From positions 1 through 64,000 of the forward strand of contig JANXXL010000040.1 of NCBI GenBank assembly GCA_025350625.1: a DNA stretch of 64,000 bases, written 5' to 3'. Positions 8,957 to 18,468 of the stretch are shown here, in pieces. The position numbers were made by a program, and so were the translations under genes. This DNA comes from Bryobacterales bacterium (lineage in GTDB: Bacteria > Acidobacteriota > Terriglobia > Bryobacterales > Bryobacteraceae). The number at the start of each line of letters is the position of its first letter. The stretch's first letter is position 1. The notes beneath the pieces are model-generated. The model saw only the letters and a program-made list of their open reading frames with translations. It was not told where the DNA came from and made no database searches.

Positions 8957-10967
8957 TTGCTTCTTCATCGTCTGCGCAATGGCATTGCAGGCGGAAAATG
9001 TCCAGCCGCGCTTGGCATTCCACGTCATGGGTGACGAACCGGGCGGGTGGCCGGAATTGCTATCGTCGCTTGGCTTGACCAATGGAACGGGCGGCGGCGC
9101 CAGCGTAATCGTAGCTCCGCATGGTGTCGGCTTGCCACCAGCCGAGTGGGCGGCGCGGGTGGAACGGGGCGCGATCCTGGTATTAGAGGGCGAGTCGCCG
9201 CTCGCCGCCGCTTTCGGGTTCCATGCGGGCGTCCAGCCGCATCTGTCGGTACGCAGCGTGGAGGACCTGCGGGCGCCGGATCTCGCAATCGTATGGGAAA
9301 AGGCGCTCGACGTGGCGGTATTTGACATCCCCGCCGAGGCCCATGTGTTCGCTCGGGAGCGCTGGCAAAAGGCGCCGCTCCTCGCCGGTTTTCGCAAGGG
9401 CGCGGGGGCGGTGCTGTGGGTGGCTGCGCCGCCGGGTCCGCACGGGTACGAACGATTCCCCTATTTGCCGCAGGCCTTGCTCGACCTGGGACTGCAACCG
9501 CCTTTTCGATCGACACGCCTGTGGGCTTTTTTCGATTCGGCCTATCGTGCGCGCGTCGATGTGGATTATTTCGCCCAGCGCTGGCGTGCGGCCGGAATCG
9601 GCGCGCTGCACGTTGCTGCCTGGCATTTCTGGGAGCGCGATCCGCAGGGCGACGAATATCTGCGGCTTCTGATCGACGCCTGTCACCGCAACGCCATCCA
9701 GGTTTATGCGTGGCTCGAACTGCCGCACGTCAGTGAGATTTTCTGGGACCAGCATCCCGAGTGGCGCGAGAAAACCGCTTTGCTGCAGGACGCACAGTTG
9801 GACTGGCGCAAGCTGGTGAATTTGACGAATCGTGACGCCTTCGCGGCTGTCGCGGCCGGAGCTCGCGACCTGCTCACGCGCTTTGACTGGGATGGCGTGA
9901 ACCTTGCGGAGCTGTATTTTGAGTCGATCGAAGGGCATGAGAATCCCGCCCGGTTCACGCCTTTGAACGACGACGTGCGCAAGGAGTTTCAACAGGCCGA
10001 CGGGTTCGATCCCTTAGAGTTGTTCGATGCGAAATCGCCGCGGCACTGGCAGAAGAACGCTCCTGGGCTGGCGCGCTTCTTGGACTTCCGCGCTCTTCTC
10101 GCCCAGCGCCAACAGACCGAATGGATCGCACAGATCGAAGAAATTCGCCGCTTGAAGCCGCAACTGGACTTGACGCTCACGCATATCGACGATCGCTTCG
10201 ATACCAGCATGCGCGAAAAACTGGGTGCAGACGCAGCGCGCGTATTACCTCTGCTGGCGCAGCACGATTTTACGTTTCTCATTGAGGACCCGGCGACCAT
10301 CTGGAACCTGGGACCGCAACGTTATCCGCAAATAGCGGCTCGCTATGCGCCCATCACGCCGGCGCAAGAGAAACTGGCGATCGATGTCAATATCGTTGAG
10401 CGGTACCAGGATGTTTATCCCACCAAACAGCAGACCGGCGCCGAGCTGTTTCAACTGGTGCACACTGCGGCCAATTCTTTCCCGCGCGTGGCGCTGTACT
10501 TTGAAGCATCAATCGCGCGGCATGACCTGCCCTGGCTGGCGTCGGCGGCAGCGGCAGTGGACCGCGCGGTAAACGCCAACGGCAAACTGGTGGTGGAGTC
10601 GCGGCGAGGCGTGGGCGTGCCCTGGAAAGGACCCGCGACGGTCGACGGAAAGCCGTGGCCCTTCGCGAGCGATTCGGTGGTGTGGCTCATGCCCGGTGGC
10701 CACACCATTGAATCCACGACAGCCCCGCTGTCACTGCGGGTTCTTGATTTTAACGGGGACCTAAAGGCGGCCGCCAGTACCGCGTCGGGCATCCAGTTTG
10801 CTTATCAAAGCAACGCGCGCGCGATGGCGCTGCTCGAGCGCGCACCTGCCAAGCTTCAAATCGACGGCGTTGAACGCACACCCGACATGGCCGGGAAAGT
10901 GCTTTTATTGCCGCGAGGACAGCACTACGTCACATTGAGCTCCGACAAAGCCAGTGGGGTAGATTAG
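8940..10967 (+). CDS. Secreted protein with glycoside-hydrolase-like (GHL10-type TIM barrel) region
   Basis: Start MRFHVSCFFIVCAMALQAE overlaps the upstream stop by 17 bp; VDVDYFAQRWRAAGIGALHVAAWHFWERDPQGDEYLRLLIDACHRNAIQVYAWLELPHV...FDWDGVNLAELYFE. Confidence 0.65.
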   Translation: MRFHVSCFFIVCAMALQAENVQPRLAFHVMGDEPGGWPELLSSLGLTNGTGGGASVIVAPHGVGLPPAEWAARVERGAILVLEGESPLAAAFGFHAGVQPHLSVRSVEDLRAPDLAIVWEKALDVAVFDIPAEAHVFARERWQKAPLLAGFRKGAGAVLWVAAPPGPHGYERFPYLPQALLDLGLQPPFRSTRLWAFFDSAYRARVDVDYFAQRWRAAGIGALHVAAWHFWERDPQGDEYLRLLIDACHRNAIQVYAWLELPHVSEIFWDQHPEWREKTALLQDAQLDWRKLVNLTNRDAFAAVAAGARDLLTRFDWDGVNLAELYFESIEGHENPARFTPLNDDVRKEFQQADGFDPLELFDAKSPRHWQKNAPGLARFLDFRALLAQRQQTEWIAQIEEIRRLKPQLDLTLTHIDDRFDTSMREKLGADAARVLPLLAQHDFTFLIEDPATIWNLGPQRYPQIAARYAPITPAQEKLAIDVNIVERYQDVYPTKQQTGAELFQLVHTAANSFPRVALYFEASIARHDLPWLASAAAAVDRAVNANGKLVVESRRGVGVPWKGPATVDGKPWPFASDSVVWLMPGGHTIESTTAPLSLRVLDFNGDLKAAASTASGIQFAYQSNARAMALLERAPAKLQIDGVERTPDMAGKVLLLPRGQHYVTLSSDKASGVD

Positions 10968-11653
10968 GCTTCAACGATAGCCCGTGCATGCTCGAAAACT
11001 TCGCGCAGCATCTCCGCGGTCAGTTTGCCGGTTGAGGTATTCTGCTGGCTCGGGTGATACGAAGCCAACAGAACCGCTGCGCCGGGAATTTCGTGCCGCA
11101 CATTGTGTCCGAACACAAACGCCGCGCGAGAGCGGATAATGCCCCGGTCGCGCAGGATACCCAGATAAGCATCGAAGGCGAGCTTTCCTAGCGCCACCAC
11201 GCATTTTAGATTCTTTAGGAGCGTTAGTTCGCGTTCCAGATACCGGCGGCAGGTCTGAAACTCTTCCGGTGTCGGCTTGTTATCTGGGGGCGCGCAGCGG
11301 ACGGCAGCGGTGATGTAGGCATCCGTTAATTTCAGGCCGTCGTCGCGGGCATGGCTGCCGGGTTGGGAGGCAAATCCGGTCTCGTAAAGTGCGCGGTAGA
11401 GAAAGTCGCCCGAGCGGTCGCCCGTGAACATACGTCCGGTCCGGTTGCCGCCGTGGGCGGCGGGTGCGAGACCGACGATGAGCAGCCGCGCGCACGGATC
11501 GCCAAAAGGAGGCACCGGCTTTCCCCAATAATCCCAATCGCGATATGCCCGGCGCTTTTGTTCGGCCATGTTGCGGCGGTGGGCCACCAAGCGGGGACAA
11601 TCGGAGCACGCCACTACCTCCTCCGCCAGAATCTGCAACGCGCTTTCAGGCAT
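10964..11653 (-). CDS. Uracil-DNA glycosylase family protein (family 5 / UdgB-like)
   Basis: CSDCPRL...LLIVGLAPAAHGGNRTGRMFTGDRSGDFLYRAL, AAVRCAPPDNKPTPEE, C-terminal ASYHPSQQNTSTGKL. Confidence 0.88.
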   Translation of the reverse strand: MPESALQILAEEVVACSDCPRLVAHRRNMAEQKRRAYRDWDYWGKPVPPFGDPCARLLIVGLAPAAHGGNRTGRMFTGDRSGDFLYRALYETGFASQPGSHARDDGLKLTDAYITAAVRCAPPDNKPTPEEFQTCRRYLERELTLLKNLKCVVALGKLAFDAYLGILRDRGIIRSRAAFVFGHNVRHEIPGAAVLLASYHPSQQNTSTGKLTAEMLREVFEHARAIVEA

Positions 11654-12458
11654 CGGTCAGCTTATGATAGAGCGCCGCGAGTTCGGACAATCCAATTTGT
11701 TCGGCGCGGAGACGCGCCTCCGCCAAAGCGTCTATTTTTTGAAGACCATACACCGCGCCCAAGTTATTTCGCAGCGTTTTGCGCTTGTGGCGAAAACAGT
11801 GCTTCGCGAATTTCAGAAATGCAGGCACATCCGTGAGGCCCAACTCCGCCGCGGAATCGCGTGGGGTGAGGCGCACAACGGCGCTATCCACTTTGGGCTG
11901 TGGCCGGAACGCCTCGCGCCCCACCGGGAACAGGATTTCCGCGCGGGCGTGGGTCTGCACCAGCACGCTCAGATAGCCGAAATCGCGGCTGCCTGGCCCG
12001 GCGGCGATGCGCTCGGCTACCTCAGCCTGCACCAGGAATACGGCGCGCTGCCAAGCGCCATTTAAACCAAAGACCCGCTCCAGAATCGGCGATGTGATGT
12101 AGTAAGGAAGATTTCCTGCGATCACGGGGTTGCTGGCGGCGGCGGAAAAATCGGTGGTAAGCACGTCGCCTTCGATCAGTTCCAGGCGGCCCGCATCGAT
12201 CGCCTCCCGAAATTTCTGGCGCAGATAATGAACTAAAACGGCGTCGACTTCGATGGCCAGGACGCGATCGGCTCTCTCCAGCAGAGGCGCGGTCAGGGCG
12301 CCCCGGCCGGCGCCGATTTCGATTACGGAACTGGTGGTGTGTTCGCCGCAGGCGGCTTCCGCGATGCTATCCAGAATCGATTTGCGGGCGAGGAAGTGCT
12401 GCCCGAAGCGGCGCCCCAGGATTACCCTCTCACATCGATACGGCTCGAACGGAACCAC
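11646..12458 (-). CDS. rsmA: 16S rRNA (adenine(1518)-N(6)/adenine(1519)-N(6))-dimethyltransferase
   Basis: RRFGQHFLARKSILDSIAEAA, VIEIGAGRGALTAPLLERADRVLAIEVD, VIAGNLPYYITSPIL. Confidence 0.94.
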   Translation of the reverse strand: MVPFEPYRCERVILGRRFGQHFLARKSILDSIAEAACGEHTTSSVIEIGAGRGALTAPLLERADRVLAIEVDAVLVHYLRQKFREAIDAGRLELIEGDVLTTDFSAAASNPVIAGNLPYYITSPILERVFGLNGAWQRAVFLVQAEVAERIAAGPGSRDFGYLSVLVQTHARAEILFPVGREAFRPQPKVDSAVVRLTPRDSAAELGLTDVPAFLKFAKHCFRHKRKTLRNNLGAVYGLQKIDALAEARLRAEQIGLSELAALYHKLTDA

Positions 12459-13018
12459 AGCCGCATCTTCGCAACCATCGGCTGGCCGAAGGTAGTAGCC
12501 GGAGTGAAATTAGAGAAGACTAAGGCGTTTTCGAGCCGTCTCCGCATCTGTGGATTCGCCACTACGCTCGACCCCGCCACCACCGCATAATCCAGCATGC
12601 GGCCTTGCTCATCCACCACTACGTCCACTACTACATCGGTATCGCCCACACTGAAGGGTGCAATACTTTTCACGGAAACCGGAGTGCTCAAAACCGTGGG
12701 CACGTCCGCAGCGCCGCGCGTCAGCAGCGGGTAGGCCGGCACTACAAACATGCTGAACAAAACCAAAGTGGAACAAACGCCGCCTGCAAAAGGCAGGGCT
12801 ACCGAGCGGACCACGTTGTCGAAGAATAATTGGGTACGGTCCTCCCAGGATTTCCAAATCGTCCCGAAATCCCGCCGCTCGAGTTGGCGCTGCCGCTCGC
12901 GCGAAGCCAGCACCAGCAACGACGTCCGCAGTTGTGCCGGAGGGACCTTGACGGAAAGACTCCGCAGCGATTCCCCAACGGAGTCAGAATTTCGCAGATT
13001 GCCGGGATGGTATCTCAT
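12422..13018 (-). CDS. Anti-sigma-like membrane protein with TonB-C-like C-terminal region
   Basis: ATGA overlap with the upstream sigma gene; single TM segment (SVALPFAGGVCSTLVLFSMFVVPAYP), then VVVDVVVDEQGRMLDYAVVAGSSVVANPQMRRRLENALVFSNFTPATTFGQPMVAKMRL. Confidence 0.65.
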   Translation of the reverse strand: MRYHPGNLRNSDSVGESLRSLSVKVPPAQLRTSLLVLASRERQRQLERRDFGTIWKSWEDRTQLFFDNVVRSVALPFAGGVCSTLVLFSMFVVPAYPLLTRGAADVPTVLSTPVSVKSIAPFSVGDTDVVVDVVVDEQGRMLDYAVVAGSSVVANPQMRRRLENALVFSNFTPATTFGQPMVAKMRLWFRSSRIDVRG

Positions 13019-13728
13019 TCGGCACCTACCGTCATCGGGTTCCACGCAGGACGCACATTGTCCCGGCTAAGGCGTTCCGTCAAGCGCTGCCGGAGCGCTT
13101 CTCTTCCGCGCAAGATTCGCGATTTCACCGTTCCCAGCGAAGTGTCGAGGATGTCGGCAATCTCTTCGTAACTCAAACCTTCTATCTCTCTTAGCACGAG
13201 AGCCGCGCGATAGTGCGGGTTGACCTCGGCAAGGGCTGCCTCAATCAAGGCCTCCCGCTCATGATCGATCGCGACCTCCATGGGCGACCGGGCAGGATCG
13301 GGCAGCCAGTCGAGGTAGCCGTGCGCGTCCCCTTCGGTCGCCTCCAGCATGATTTCCTGGCTGCGAGGGCGGCCAAACCAGCGCTTGTGATTGCGCGATT
13401 CATTCACCGCGATGCGGTAAATCCAGGTCTTCAAGGAGCTTTGCCCCCGGAACGATTGTACGTTCCGGAACACTTTGAGAAATACTTCCTGCACCACGTC
13501 GGGAGCGGCGTCCGGGTCATTCGTCAGACGGCTGACCAAGTTATATATAGGATGCTCAAAGCGCGAGATGAGCGTTTCATAAGCGGCTTCCTCACCGGCG
13601 CGCAGACCTGCAACCAAAGACTGCTCTTCCTCTACGCCGGTCGCAACCGGCGCCTTCGGTGCATCGAACTGGAAACCAATTGCCGTGTGAGCCACAAGCG
13701 TTCCGCCCATCCAGTGTACCGCCTTCAA
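13015..13728 (-). CDS. RNA polymerase sigma factor, ECF (SigE/RpoE) type
   Basis: LISRFEHPIYNLVSRLTNDPDAAPDVVQEVFLKVFRNVQSFRGQSSLKTWIYRIAVNESRNHKRW; region 4 RAALVLREIEGLSYEEIADILDTSLGTVKSRILRGREALRQ. Confidence 0.93.
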   Translation of the reverse strand: MKAVHWMGGTLVAHTAIGFQFDAPKAPVATGVEEEQSLVAGLRAGEEAAYETLISRFEHPIYNLVSRLTNDPDAAPDVVQEVFLKVFRNVQSFRGQSSLKTWIYRIAVNESRNHKRWFGRPRSQEIMLEATEGDAHGYLDWLPDPARSPMEVAIDHEREALIEAALAEVNPHYRAALVLREIEGLSYEEIADILDTSLGTVKSRILRGREALRQRLTERLSRDNVRPAWNPMTVGAE

Positions 13729-13880
13729 CCATTACCGTAGACACCGCTATCGAGCCGAAGGTTCCCGTAAACCGAATCATCGCCCGAAGTGGGGGAACAG
13801 GCCACCTTAATGCGGCGTTCTAAGTCTTTTGATACAATTAGTTATAGAGCTCATGCTCCGAAAGAAGGTCCCCGTTTTTT

Positions 13881-14120
13881 ATGGCCAGCAAACCCGCCTT
13901 CGCGCAGAGTGCGCAGGTCGACCATCCCAAGTTCGGTTTGGGCAGCGTCCTCTCCTGTAATGACGAATACATTGTGATCAAGTTCGATGACCACGGAGAA
14001 AAGAAATTCGTGCTCTCTATGGTATTGCCGAATCTCAAGAAAAGCGACCGCGTGCCGCCCGCCGAGAAACGCCGCAGTTCCAAAAAGAAGGTTGCGGCGG
14101 CACCGGCAGCTGCCAAATAG
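13881..14120 (+). CDS. Small protein resembling the UvrD/PcrA C-terminal (Tudor-like) domain
   Basis: VDHPKFGLGSVLSCNDEYIVIKFDDHGEKKFVLSMVLPNLKK matches the hPkFGxGxV...vxFdxxGxKkf pattern; Lys/Ala-rich tail. Confidence 0.7.
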   Translation: MASKPAFAQSAQVDHPKFGLGSVLSCNDEYIVIKFDDHGEKKFVLSMVLPNLKKSDRVPPAEKRRSSKKKVAAAPAAAK

Positions 14121-14271
14121 CCCATCGCGCCCACGGCATTTTCCCGACCGCTACCGGATAGCGTTCTTGGCTCTTCGCATTAACCGTTCATCCGCTTTTC
14201 CAGCCTTTCGTCGGAAAGGAACGGCGGAAAACTGGTTTCTTCCTTAGTGTGGACTCGAAGGGAGATTCTAA

Positions 14272-14961
14272 ATGAACCAAATTCTGAAAAGTGGTATTTC
14301 CGTGATTGGCTTGGGCCTAGTATTCCTGGGCTTGACCGCCGCAGAGGAACGTTTCGACCTGCGGGTTCGCACCGACTTTTTCGCCGGATTCGCCGGGGAC
14401 CAGCAGGCGCTCGACCGCGCCATGAAACTCTGCGAGGAAGAACTCGCGCGCAATCCGGCCAATGCCGAGGCGCTTGTCTGGCACGGTTCTGGCGTGTTTT
14501 TTCAAAGCGGCCAGTTTTTCAAGGCCGGCGACCGGGCTAAGGGCGGCGAGTACCGGCAACGCGGCCTCGCCGAGATGGATCGAGCAGTTCAGATCGCGCC
14601 GGATAATCTGGGGGTCCGCATCCCTCGCGGCGCCGAGCTGCTCACGGCGTCCCGCTACCTGCCGAATCCGGAAATGGCGCGTCCGCTGATCGAGACCGGG
14701 CTCGCCGACTTCGAGCATACGCTGGAAATTCAGAAGCTGTATTTCGATAAACTCGGCACGCATCAGCGCGGCGAACTGCTAATCGGGCTGGCCGACGGCT
14801 ATGCTCGCCTGGGAAAAGATGAACAGGCCACGCTTTACTTTGAGCGTATTCGCGCCGCTCTGCCCGGCACGCCCTACGCTGCCAATGCCGATAAATGGCT
14901 GGCCACAAAATCCCTGACGCCGCGCGAGAGTGGCTGCATCGGATGCCACGTTGCAAAATAA
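14272..14961 (+). CDS. TPR-like secreted protein ending in a single CxxCH haem-type motif
   Basis: MNQILKSGISVIGLGLVFLGLTAAEE signal; helical repeats; C-terminus ESGCIGCHVAK*. Confidence 0.7.
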   Translation: MNQILKSGISVIGLGLVFLGLTAAEERFDLRVRTDFFAGFAGDQQALDRAMKLCEEELARNPANAEALVWHGSGVFFQSGQFFKAGDRAKGGEYRQRGLAEMDRAVQIAPDNLGVRIPRGAELLTASRYLPNPEMARPLIETGLADFEHTLEIQKLYFDKLGTHQRGELLIGLADGYARLGKDEQATLYFERIRAALPGTPYAANADKWLATKSLTPRESGCIGCHVAK

Positions 14962-14970
14962 GAGCAAGCC

Positions 14971-16033
14971 ATGAACGCGACTCTTTGTCCGTATAACCTG
15001 AAAAATTTCGCGATCCAATTGGCTGTGAACTGTGTTGCCGGCTCCATCCCCGCTGCATTCCTGTTGATGGTCGACGGCAGCCTTAGCCGCGCAGTGTTGC
15101 TGAAGAGCCTGATGATCGGCATTATTTTTTCAAACGCCATCGGGTTTCCCGCCCGCTTTTTGATCCCGCGTTTGTATCCTCGAATCGCCCGCCGCGGCGC
15201 CGCCAGGGAATGGGCCTCCGTCACTCTGGTCTTGATTGCTCTGGCCATCGCCGGCTGTCTGGTGGGCACGGCGGCGATCGCGGCCATCGGCATCTTTCCC
15301 TGGTCCAAATATTGGATCGCCGCTCGCGGCAATTTGGCGCTGTGCATCTTCATCACGCTGGCGTCCGGATTGGTGCTCACGGCGTTCAGCCGGATGCGAG
15401 GGCGCCTCCATCAGCAAGAGATGGAGCGCCAGCGTGCTTTGAACCTCGCTACCGAGGCGCAGCTGGCATCGCTGGAATCGCGTATTCACCCGCATTTCCT
15501 GTTCAACACATTGAACTCGATTTCCGCTCTGATCCCGGTCGACCCCGAGCGCGCCGAGCGGCTCATGGAGCGTATGGCGGCGCTGCTGCGTTTTTCGCTC
15601 GACGCGCACTCGCACGGACTGGTTCCGCTCGACCAGGAAATGAAGATCGTGCGCGATTATCTCGAGATCGAGCAGGCGCGCCTGGGCTCCCGGCTGCGCT
15701 ATCAAGTGGATACTCCCGGCGACTCCGGGGAACTGCGGGTGCCGCCACTGGCGATTCAAACGTTGGTCGAAAACAGCATCAAGTTCGCGGTAGCGCCGGA
15801 CCGGCAAGGAGGTGAAATCCGCGTGCTCGCGCAGCAGAGTGAAGGCCGTCTCCAGATTGAGGTTTCAGATACCGGCCCAGGCTTTTCGCTCGAATCCGCG
15901 CCGCCCGGCCATGGTCTCGACAACCTTCGCAACCGCCTGGCTATATTGTTTGGCGATGCGGCGCGTCTAGAGGTCACCCGGGCGCGACGGCTGGACCATT
16001 GTTCGCGTCGTGCTTGCTGCAAGACCTGTATGA
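14971..16033 (+). CDS. LytS/YehU-type sensor histidine kinase, with apparent frameshift near 15983-15989
   Basis: Membrane N-terminus; IHPHFLFNTLNSISALIPVDPERAERLMERMAALLRFSL; ETGPGFSLESAPPGHGLDNLRNRLAILFGD-like ATPase region. Shifting frame restores GWTIVRVVLAARPV* ending at 16033. Confidence 0.85.
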
Positions 16034-16806
16034 TCAAAACCTTCATCGTCGACGACGAGCCGCTGGCGCTGGAGCGTCTGCGGCGCATGCTGCAAGCGAC
16101 TGGCCGCGTCGAGATCGCCGGCGCTTTCACGGATCCGGTGGAAGCGGTGGAACAAATTCGCTGGTCCAAGCCGGAGCTTCTTTTCCTCGATATACACATG
16201 CCGGAACTGACCGGCTTTGAATTGCTAGCGGAACTGGAACTGCAGCCGCTGGTGGTTTTCACAACCGCCTACGACCGGCACGCGCTCGAAGCGTTTCAAG
16301 TGAACTCGATCGATTACCTGCTCAAGCCCATCGAGCCGGCTCATTTGGAACGCGCCCTCGCCAAGGCCGAGCGGCTCGCCGGTCAAAATGGTCAAGGCGG
16401 GGAGCCTGGCGTGCCCCCGGACCTGCGAGCGCTACTCGCGCAATTGGGAGCGAAACACACCACCACACCTTGGCTGGAGCGAATCGCCTCGCGCACCGGC
16501 GACAAGCTGGAGCTGGTAGATCTCTCGCGGGTCACCCATTTCTATGCCGGCGATAAACTCACCTACGCTGCCACCGCGGATCGCCATTATGTGGTCGATC
16601 CCAGCATCGCCGACCTCGAAAGCAAGCTCAATCCCGCGCGCTTCGTGCGGATTCACCGGGCCACGATATTGAATCTGGATCACCTGCGCGAACTGCATAC
16701 GTGGTTCGGAGGAAAAATGGTCGCCCGGCTGAATGACGCGAAGAAGACTGAACTCGCCGTCTCGCGCGATCGGGTGCGCGCTCTCAAAGAACGCTTGGGA
16801 GTGTAA
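16030..16806 (+). CDS. LytTR-family response regulator
   Basis: MIKTFIVDDEPLALERLRRMLQ...LLFLDIHMPELTGFELL...NSIDYLLKPIEPAHLERALAKAERL; C-terminal LytTR (FVRIHRATILNLDHLRELHTWFGGKMVARLNDAKKTELAVSRDRVRALKERLGV); ATGA overlap with the kinase stop. Confidence 0.93.
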   Translation: MIKTFIVDDEPLALERLRRMLQATGRVEIAGAFTDPVEAVEQIRWSKPELLFLDIHMPELTGFELLAELELQPLVVFTTAYDRHALEAFQVNSIDYLLKPIEPAHLERALAKAERLAGQNGQGGEPGVPPDLRALLAQLGAKHTTTPWLERIASRTGDKLELVDLSRVTHFYAGDKLTYAATADRHYVVDPSIADLESKLNPARFVRIHRATILNLDHLRELHTWFGGKMVARLNDAKKTELAVSRDRVRALKERLGV

Positions 16807-16874
16807 ATGAACACGATGGGCACGAATACTCACCCCTTGACGGCGCCAGAAATTGGGAGACAATGGAATCCCCT

Positions 16875-17111
16875 ATGCGCTGCCTGGTCTGCGATGCCCT
16901 CCATCGTGAACAAAGCCTCATGAACCAGATTGAAGCGGCTAGCGTCATCGAGCAGCGCTATAGAATGATCATTCCGTTGCAGGCGGCGAACGCCGCTCGG
17001 AATCAGGATCACGATCGGGATCTTCAGGAAATTGTGCTCTTCAGCAGAAAGCGCCAGGCGAAGATTGCGTTCCACCTGCAACGGCATCAGGATCGGGAAC
17101 ACGCGGCGTAG
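16875..17111 (+). CDS. Small hypothetical protein
   Basis: Start trimmed to MRCLVCDALHREQSLMNQIEAASVIEQRYR...; no family recognised. Confidence 0.35.
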   Translation: MRCLVCDALHREQSLMNQIEAASVIEQRYRMIIPLQAANAARNQDHDRDLQEIVLFSRKRQAKIAFHLQRHQDREHAA

Positions 17112-17172
17112 GGCGCCCGGCGCGAGCAAGCCTTCGAGTGCGGCGCTTCGCCAACCCGCTAGAATATAAGTT

Positions 17173-18054
17173 ATGCACCGTTTCCTGCTGCATAACGATG
17201 AGATCTGCGATGCATCCGAACGCGATCTTTCACCCGGGCAGGTGGGGTTGCTTTCGGGTTGGGGCGTTTTCTCCACGTTGCGCGTTTACGATGGCGTAAT
17301 GTTCGCCTTCGAGCGCCATTGGGAGCGCATGCAGCGCGATGCGGCCCGGATTCGGGTCCCCTTTCCCACGCAGCCCGAATGGCTGGAATCGCGGCTCAAC
17401 CGCCTGATCGAAGCCAATCAGGTTTCCGGACAACCTTTGAATGCCACGCTGCGGGTAGTGGTGGTCCGCAATCGCGGCGGACTTTACGAAGGGCCGGGTA
17501 TCACTCGCGATTTCGACCTGATTGCCTTCACCGTCGACATGGTGCGCTGGCCGGAAACCGTGAAACTCGCGGTGGCTGCCAACGCCCGCCATGCGGCCAA
17601 CGAGTTTGCGGGAACCAAATACATCGCCTGGGCAGAGAATCTGACCCGTTACGAACGGGCTCGCGAGCAAGGTCTGGATGAAGTGATCCTGCTCAACGAA
17701 CGCGGCGAGGTTGCCGAGTGCACCTCCGCCAATATATTCGTGGTGGATGATGGTGGGCGCGTGTGGACGCCGCCGCTCTCCTCGGGTTGCCTGGCCGGCG
17801 TCACTCGTGCGGTGCTGCTTGAAGAAATCGGGGAAGGGGAATTCCCTATTCGTGAAAAGGCTCTGCTGCTCGAAGACCTGGTTTCCGCAGAAGAGGTATT
17901 CATCACTTCCACCACGCGCGAACTGCTCCCTGTCGCGAGCGTCGAAGGCCTGCGTATTCAAGCGGGGCGCGCGCGCTGCGACCATTTACGGCAAGCCTTT
18001 TCGGCGCGCGTCCAGCACTCCCTTAAGCTGCACCGGAATCCGGTCTATAATTGA
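17173..18054 (+). CDS. Class IV aminotransferase (branched-chain aminotransferase / aminodeoxychorismate lyase-like)
   Basis: GWGVFSTLRVYDGVMFAFERHWERM, GTKYIAWAENL, EVILLNERGEVAECTSANIFVV, SGCLAGVTRAVLLE. Confidence 0.92.
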   Translation: MHRFLLHNDEICDASERDLSPGQVGLLSGWGVFSTLRVYDGVMFAFERHWERMQRDAARIRVPFPTQPEWLESRLNRLIEANQVSGQPLNATLRVVVVRNRGGLYEGPGITRDFDLIAFTVDMVRWPETVKLAVAANARHAANEFAGTKYIAWAENLTRYERAREQGLDEVILLNERGEVAECTSANIFVVDDGGRVWTPPLSSGCLAGVTRAVLLEEIGEGEFPIREKALLLEDLVSAEEVFITSTTRELLPVASVEGLRIQAGRARCDHLRQAFSARVQHSLKLHRNPVYN

Positions 18055-18069
18055 CACAGGTTTTTGCGG

Positions 18070-18468
18070 ATGCAACTGGAATGTCCTAAATGCGGTTCGC
18101 GTGACGCTCGGGTTGCGCACCGCCGCACCCTGGGAGAATTGCTGAAAGGAATCGTCGGCATTTATCCTTTGCGCTGCCGCCGCTGTAAGACCCGCTGGAC
18201 CACTAGCACGTGGGAAGGCGCGGCCTGGAAATATGCGCGCTGCCCGCGGTGTTATCGCCAGGAGCTCTCCACCTGGAGCGAGCAACATTACACTCCGCCC
18301 CGCTGGACCCGTATGGAATTGCGCTTAGGCGCGACTCCCTATCGCTGCGCCGCCTGCCGCTGCAACTTTGCCAGCTTTAAAAAATGCAAGGAAAAATTCG
18401 CCTGGCGGCACCGGGAACGCCCTCACACTCCGGAAGAAATTGAATCCGATTCTCCGCTTAAGAGTTGA
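18070..18468 (+). CDS. Zinc-ribbon hypothetical protein
   Basis: MQLECPKCGSRDARVAHRRTLGELLKGIVGIYPLRCRRCKTRW...CPRC...CAACRC: multiple CxxC pairs. Confidence 0.7.
   Translation: MQLECPKCGSRDARVAHRRTLGELLKGIVGIYPLRCRRCKTRWTTSTWEGAAWKYARCPRCYRQELSTWSEQHYTPPRWTRMELRLGATPYRCAACRCNFASFKKCKEKFAWRHRERPHTPEEIESDSPLKS

Noticed and set aside
9183-9992. Long minus-strand ORF (269 aa)
   Set aside because: Lies antisense inside the secreted glycosidase-like gene; composition and lack of any family suggest a high-GC shadow ORF.
16830-17276. 148-aa minus-strand ORF
   Set aside because: Overlaps the aminotransferase start and the plus-strand small ORF; no recognisable family. Neither strand is secure in this interval.
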